34,400 nt of DNA from JBBDWK01 sp040902885 (GTDB lineage: Bacteria > Acidobacteriota > Terriglobia > Bryobacterales > Bryobacteraceae): NCBI GenBank assembly GCA_040902885.1, contig JBBDWK010000034.1, positions 1-34,400 of the forward strand. Direction: 5' to 3'. Both the position numbers and the translations under genes were made by a program. Below are positions 32,099-34,400 of the stretch, in pieces (the first letter of the stretch is position 1; each line of letters begins with the position of its first letter). The notes beneath the pieces are model-generated. The model saw only the letters and a list, made by a program, of their open reading frames with translations. It was not told the origin of the DNA and made no database searches.

Positions 32099-33819
32099 AC
32101 GAAAGAGGGACGATGCGTGGTCTGCTCGCGCTCGCCCTATGCACGGGTCTCCAAGCCGCCGACGCGGATCTGATTCTGCACAACGGAAAGATTGTCACCG
32201 TGGACGCCCGGTTCTCCATCCGCGAGGCGGTGGCGGTGAAGGACGGAAAGATTGCGGCCGTGGGGACCAGCCGCGAGATTCTGAACGCCGAACGCGGGGC
32301 GGGTACGCAGGTGATCGACCTGCAAGGCAAGACGGTTCTGCCCGGCCTCATCGACAGCCACGTGCATGCGCTCTCCGCGGGGCTGAGCGAGTTCCGGCAG
32401 CCGCTTGCGCCGCTTGGCTCGTTCGCCCAAGTGCAGGCCTTCATCCGCGCGCAGGCCGCCAAGACGCCCAAGGGCCAGTGGATCGTCGTGCCGCGCACCT
32501 TCCCGACGCGTCTGGCGGAGATGCGGATGCCGACCCGTGAGGTGCTGGACGTGGCAACCGAGCATCCCGTTCTGTTTGACGCGAGCTATTCGGTGGTGGT
32601 TAATTCCTTTGCGCTGAAGATGAGCGGCATCGGGCGCGAGACTCCCGACCCGCCCGGCGGCGTGATCGTGCGCGACAGCAAGGGCGAACCGAATGGAATT
32701 TTGAAGAACGCGCAGCGGCTTCTCAAGGGAGAGCGGAGGAGCGGCGGCGCTCAGTTCAGCGACGAGGAGCGTTTGCAGGCGCTCGAAGCCCAGCTCAAGC
32801 GCTATGTGGATGCGGGCCTTACCTCCATCTCCGACCGCGCGGTGACGGCCGCCGACATCGCACTGTACCGGAAACTGAAGGCCGCGGGACGGCTGCCCAT
32901 TCGGAGCGTGCTGACGTGGCGCCTCGATGCGTCGCAGCCCCTCGAAGCGCTTCAGAAGCAGATCCGCGAGGCCGGATTCCATACCGGGACCGGCGACGAG
33001 TGGCTCAACTTCGGCGCGTTCAAGGTGACGCTCGATGGCGGCATGACCATAGGCACGGCTTTCCAGCGCCACCCCTACGGCGAATTCGGACGCGTGCTGT
33101 ACGGGCAGACGGACCCGGACGACCGGGGGCAGTTGTTCATTCCGCTGGCGAAATTGAACGGCATCTTGGGTACGGCGCGCGAGGAAGGCTGGCAGTTGAC
33201 GGCGCACTCGCAGGGAGGGGGCGCAATCGATGCGCTGCTGACGGCATTCGAGGCGCTGAACCGCGAGAAGCCCATTGCCCCGACCCGTTCGCACCTGATG
33301 CACGCCAGCTTTCAAAGTCCCGAAGCGTTGGCCAAAGCCAAAGCGCTGGGCGTGCATGCCGATGTGCAGCCCGCGTGGCTCTATTTCGATGCGGACGCGC
33401 TGGAGAAGGTCTTCACCACTGCCGGCATGCGCTACTTCTTCCCGCTGCGCTCTTACCGGGAGAAGGGCATTATCATCGCGGGCGGAAGCGATCACATGAT
33501 CGGATTCGACAAGGACAAGGCCGTCAATCCATACAATCCATTCATGGGCATGTGGACGGCGGTCACGCGCAAGACGGTGCGTGGCCGGGTGATTCACGGC
33601 GAGGAGAGAATCGGACGCGAGGACGCGCTCAGAATGTATACCGTCTGGGGCGCGTATCTCCAACATGCGGACGACGTGAGAGGTTCGATTGAAAAAGGAC
33701 GCCTCGCGGATCTGGTGGTGATTGACCGCGATTACATGACGTGCCCCGAAGACCAGATCAAGGACATCCAGCCGGTTACTGTGATTCTGGACGGAAAGAT
33801 CGTGAAACAACGGCGTTGA
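32080..33819 (+). CDS. Exported YtcJ-like amidohydrolase (Amidohydro_3 family)
   Basis: 579 residues from ATG 32080, chosen for the GGAAGGA ribosome site 7 nt upstream; ATG 32113 would give a shorter signal (MRGLLALALCTGLQAAD). The N-terminal beta-sandwich DLILHNGKIVTVDARFSIRE leads to VLPGLIDSHVHALSAG with HxH at 94-96. Further metal or catalytic sites are LTAHSQGGGAID, HLMHASFQSPEALAKAKALG and IIAGGSDHMIGFDKDKAVNP, ending GRLADLVVIDRDYM. YtcJ-like enzymes hydrolyse amides such as N-substituted formamides; the substrate here is unknown. Translation is coupled to the cytochrome gene by overlap. A hairpin at 33823-33844 follows the stop. Confidence 0.9.
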   Translation: MFGMPLNERGTMRGLLALALCTGLQAADADLILHNGKIVTVDARFSIREAVAVKDGKIAAVGTSREILNAERGAGTQVIDLQGKTVLPGLIDSHVHALSAGLSEFRQPLAPLGSFAQVQAFIRAQAAKTPKGQWIVVPRTFPTRLAEMRMPTREVLDVATEHPVLFDASYSVVVNSFALKMSGIGRETPDPPGGVIVRDSKGEPNGILKNAQRLLKGERRSGGAQFSDEERLQALEAQLKRYVDAGLTSISDRAVTAADIALYRKLKAAGRLPIRSVLTWRLDASQPLEALQKQIREAGFHTGTGDEWLNFGAFKVTLDGGMTIGTAFQRHPYGEFGRVLYGQTDPDDRGQLFIPLAKLNGILGTAREEGWQLTAHSQGGGAIDALLTAFEALNREKPIAPTRSHLMHASFQSPEALAKAKALGVHADVQPAWLYFDADALEKVFTTAGMRYFFPLRSYREKGIIIAGGSDHMIGFDKDKAVNPYNPFMGMWTAVTRKTVRGRVIHGEERIGREDALRMYTVWGAYLQHADDVRGSIEKGRLADLVVIDRDYMTCPEDQIKDIQPVTVILDGKIVKQRR

Positions 33820-33822
33820 ACT

Positions 33823-33844
33823 GGGCAGGCGAAACGGCCTGCCC
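33823..33844 (+). terminator. Hairpin just after the operon's last stop
   Basis: GGGCAGGC (33823-33830) and GCCTGCCC (33837-33844) form a perfect 8-bp GC-rich stem with a 6-nt loop, beginning 4 nt after the stop at 33819. The downstream bases are only moderately T-rich (CTCCTTTCTACATTTTC), so intrinsic termination is possible but not certain. Confidence 0.5.
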
Positions 33845-33899
33845 CACTCCTTTCTACATTTTCTGGTCTTAAGCTGGGTGCACCGACGTGGGGCAGGCC
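33836..33899. repeat. 12-bp inverted repeat overlapping the hairpin
   Basis: GGCCTGCCCCAC (33836-33847) and GTGGGGCAGGCC (33888-33899) are perfect complements 40 nt apart. The first arm shares bases with the terminator-like hairpin, so two alternative RNA stems can form. It could also be a dispersed intergenic repeat. Confidence 0.7.
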
Positions 33900-34142
33900 C
33901 TGGCCGATAAGCGCTAACTTAAGGCCTGAACTGACCAGCTTGCTGGGACAAGTCCGGGCTGGCGACTACACGTCCAAGTGGACGACACGGGCAGTTTTAA
34001 CGCTCGCCGCGCGTATCGATCCGCTGACCGGCACAGGAGCAGTCCGTCCCCCGCCGGCCATCTTTCCCCACAAAAGGGCTTACCATGGGGAATCGAAAAT
34101 ACACCGGAGGATGTTGTGTGAAGAGCACGCTTGAACTTTAGA
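33900..34142. other. Intergenic stretch without a supported gene
   Basis: No convincing gene was found between the inverted repeat and the next start. Short frames exist on both strands but show no family signature. A GGAGG at 34106-34110 directly abuts an ATG that opens only seven codons (MLCEEHA) before a stop, 5 nt ahead of the ATG at 34143; a leader peptide is possible but weakly supported. Confidence 0.4.
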
Positions 34143-34400
34143 ATGGGAAAGAAGCAGCGCAAAGGGCCAAAGGAAAGAAGAAAGCATGGCACGGTCGGCG
34201 AACATCATCAAGCCGGCAAAATGCTTCATCCGGGATTTGCGCGTATCGAACGGCTAAAACTATCTTCGTGGATCAACAGTCGGCTTCCTGATCAGATTTT
34301 CTCAGCGCTCCTTATTACGAGGTTAGATCGTCTATTTGCTCTCAACGTGCGGATTCCGAGGGATGCCGATCAGCGTTCCGAACTGATGTCGATCACGATT
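34143..34400 (+). CDS. Partial unknown gene running off the right edge
   Basis: An ATG at 34143 opens 86 codons without a stop up to the last base. The product begins MGKKQRKGPKERRKHG, a strongly basic start, then GKMLHPGFARIERLKLSSWI and NSRLPDQIFSALLITRLDRL, a hydrophobic helical part. Codons such as CTA, TTA and ATT are more common than in neighbouring genes, so the base composition is visibly less GC-rich, as in acquired DNA. No family recognised. The remainder of the gene is needed to judge it. Confidence 0.5.
   Translation, partial: MGKKQRKGPKERRKHGTVGEHHQAGKMLHPGFARIERLKLSSWINSRLPDQIFSALLITRLDRLFALNVRIPRDADQRSELMSITI

Noticed and set aside
32137..33810. 557-codon minus-strand frame opposite the YtcJ-like gene
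   Set aside because: Composition typical of an antisense shadow; the plus-strand frame carries all the metal-site motifs of amidohydrolases.
33914..34192. Short frames on both strands in the last intergenic stretch
   Set aside because: No recognisable motifs, and they overlap each other and the inverted repeat region.
1..34400. CRISPR arrays, rRNA, tRNA, integrase or transposase genes
   Set aside because: None recognised by reading: no regularly spaced repeat series, no tRNA-like cloverleaf with CCA context, and no recombinase motifs. A covariance-model scan would be needed to exclude small RNAs.

Overview
The window is GC-rich chromosomal DNA that looks like an acidobacterium of the Solibacter/Bryobacterales type. 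This is inferred from gene content alone: tandem Oar-like TonB receptors with carboxypeptidase-regulatory domains, a DUF1549/DUF1553 cytochrome, ankyrin proteins, PQQ beta-propellers, many exported oxidoreductases and hydrolases, and a repeated palindromic intergenic element. No rRNA, tRNA, CRISPR array, transposase, integrase or complete prophage was seen.

Layout. 1-7388 (minus): a truncated Oar-like receptor, translationally coupled to a full-length Oar-like receptor, then a mono-haem DUF1549/DUF1553 protein; two of the three units have near-consensus sigma70-type promoters. 7548-11697: an M81 (MlrC-like) metallopeptidase facing an ankyrin protein and a PQQ-type beta-propeller protein. 11883-14364: a small accessory patch with a membrane-anchored unknown, an unlisted 58-residue ORF, a frameshifted copy of the end of the neighbouring PepSY gene, a BrnT/antitoxin pair and a GNAT acetyltransferase. 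14390-18776 (minus): an iron-uptake operon made of a TonB siderophore receptor, a PiuC-type Fe(II)/2-oxoglutarate hydroxylase and a PepSY membrane protein, with a 17-bp palindrome next to its promoter. 18962-22359 (minus): a neutral-ceramidase-like hydrolase coupled to RecQ. 22386-24556 (plus): a gluconate-dehydrogenase-like pair (subunit 3 and GMC flavoprotein), divergent from recQ over 26 bp that contain two overlapping, exactly symmetrical -10 elements. 24579-28163: a ParE-like toxin remnant, a leucine-rich-repeat protein, an ankyrin/GNA1162-like protein and two small unknowns. 28210-29393: an exported MsrA/MsrB pair. 29414-33819: a Tat-exported amidohydrolase, a PQQ sugar dehydrogenase-like protein, a seven-haem cytochrome c and a YtcJ-like amidohydrolase, packed as an operon. 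From 34143 an unknown lower-GC gene runs off the window.

How it fits together. The theme is the cell envelope of a heterotroph: outer-membrane uptake (Oar and siderophore receptors), periplasmic oxidation with c-type haem and quinone-linked enzymes, periplasmic hydrolases, and repair of oxidised methionine in exported proteins. The most notable points are the symmetric bidirectional promoter at 22368-22377, the deletion-fusion between the two oar genes, the PepSY fragment duplication that brackets a toxin-antitoxin/GNAT cassette, the REP-like palindrome with compensatory changes, and a recurring TATA-like box 6-12 nt before start codons, which suggests frequent leaderless mRNAs. I did not find a clearly new multi-gene system; the best candidates for undescribed function are the 11883-12753 gene pair and the partial gene at 34143.
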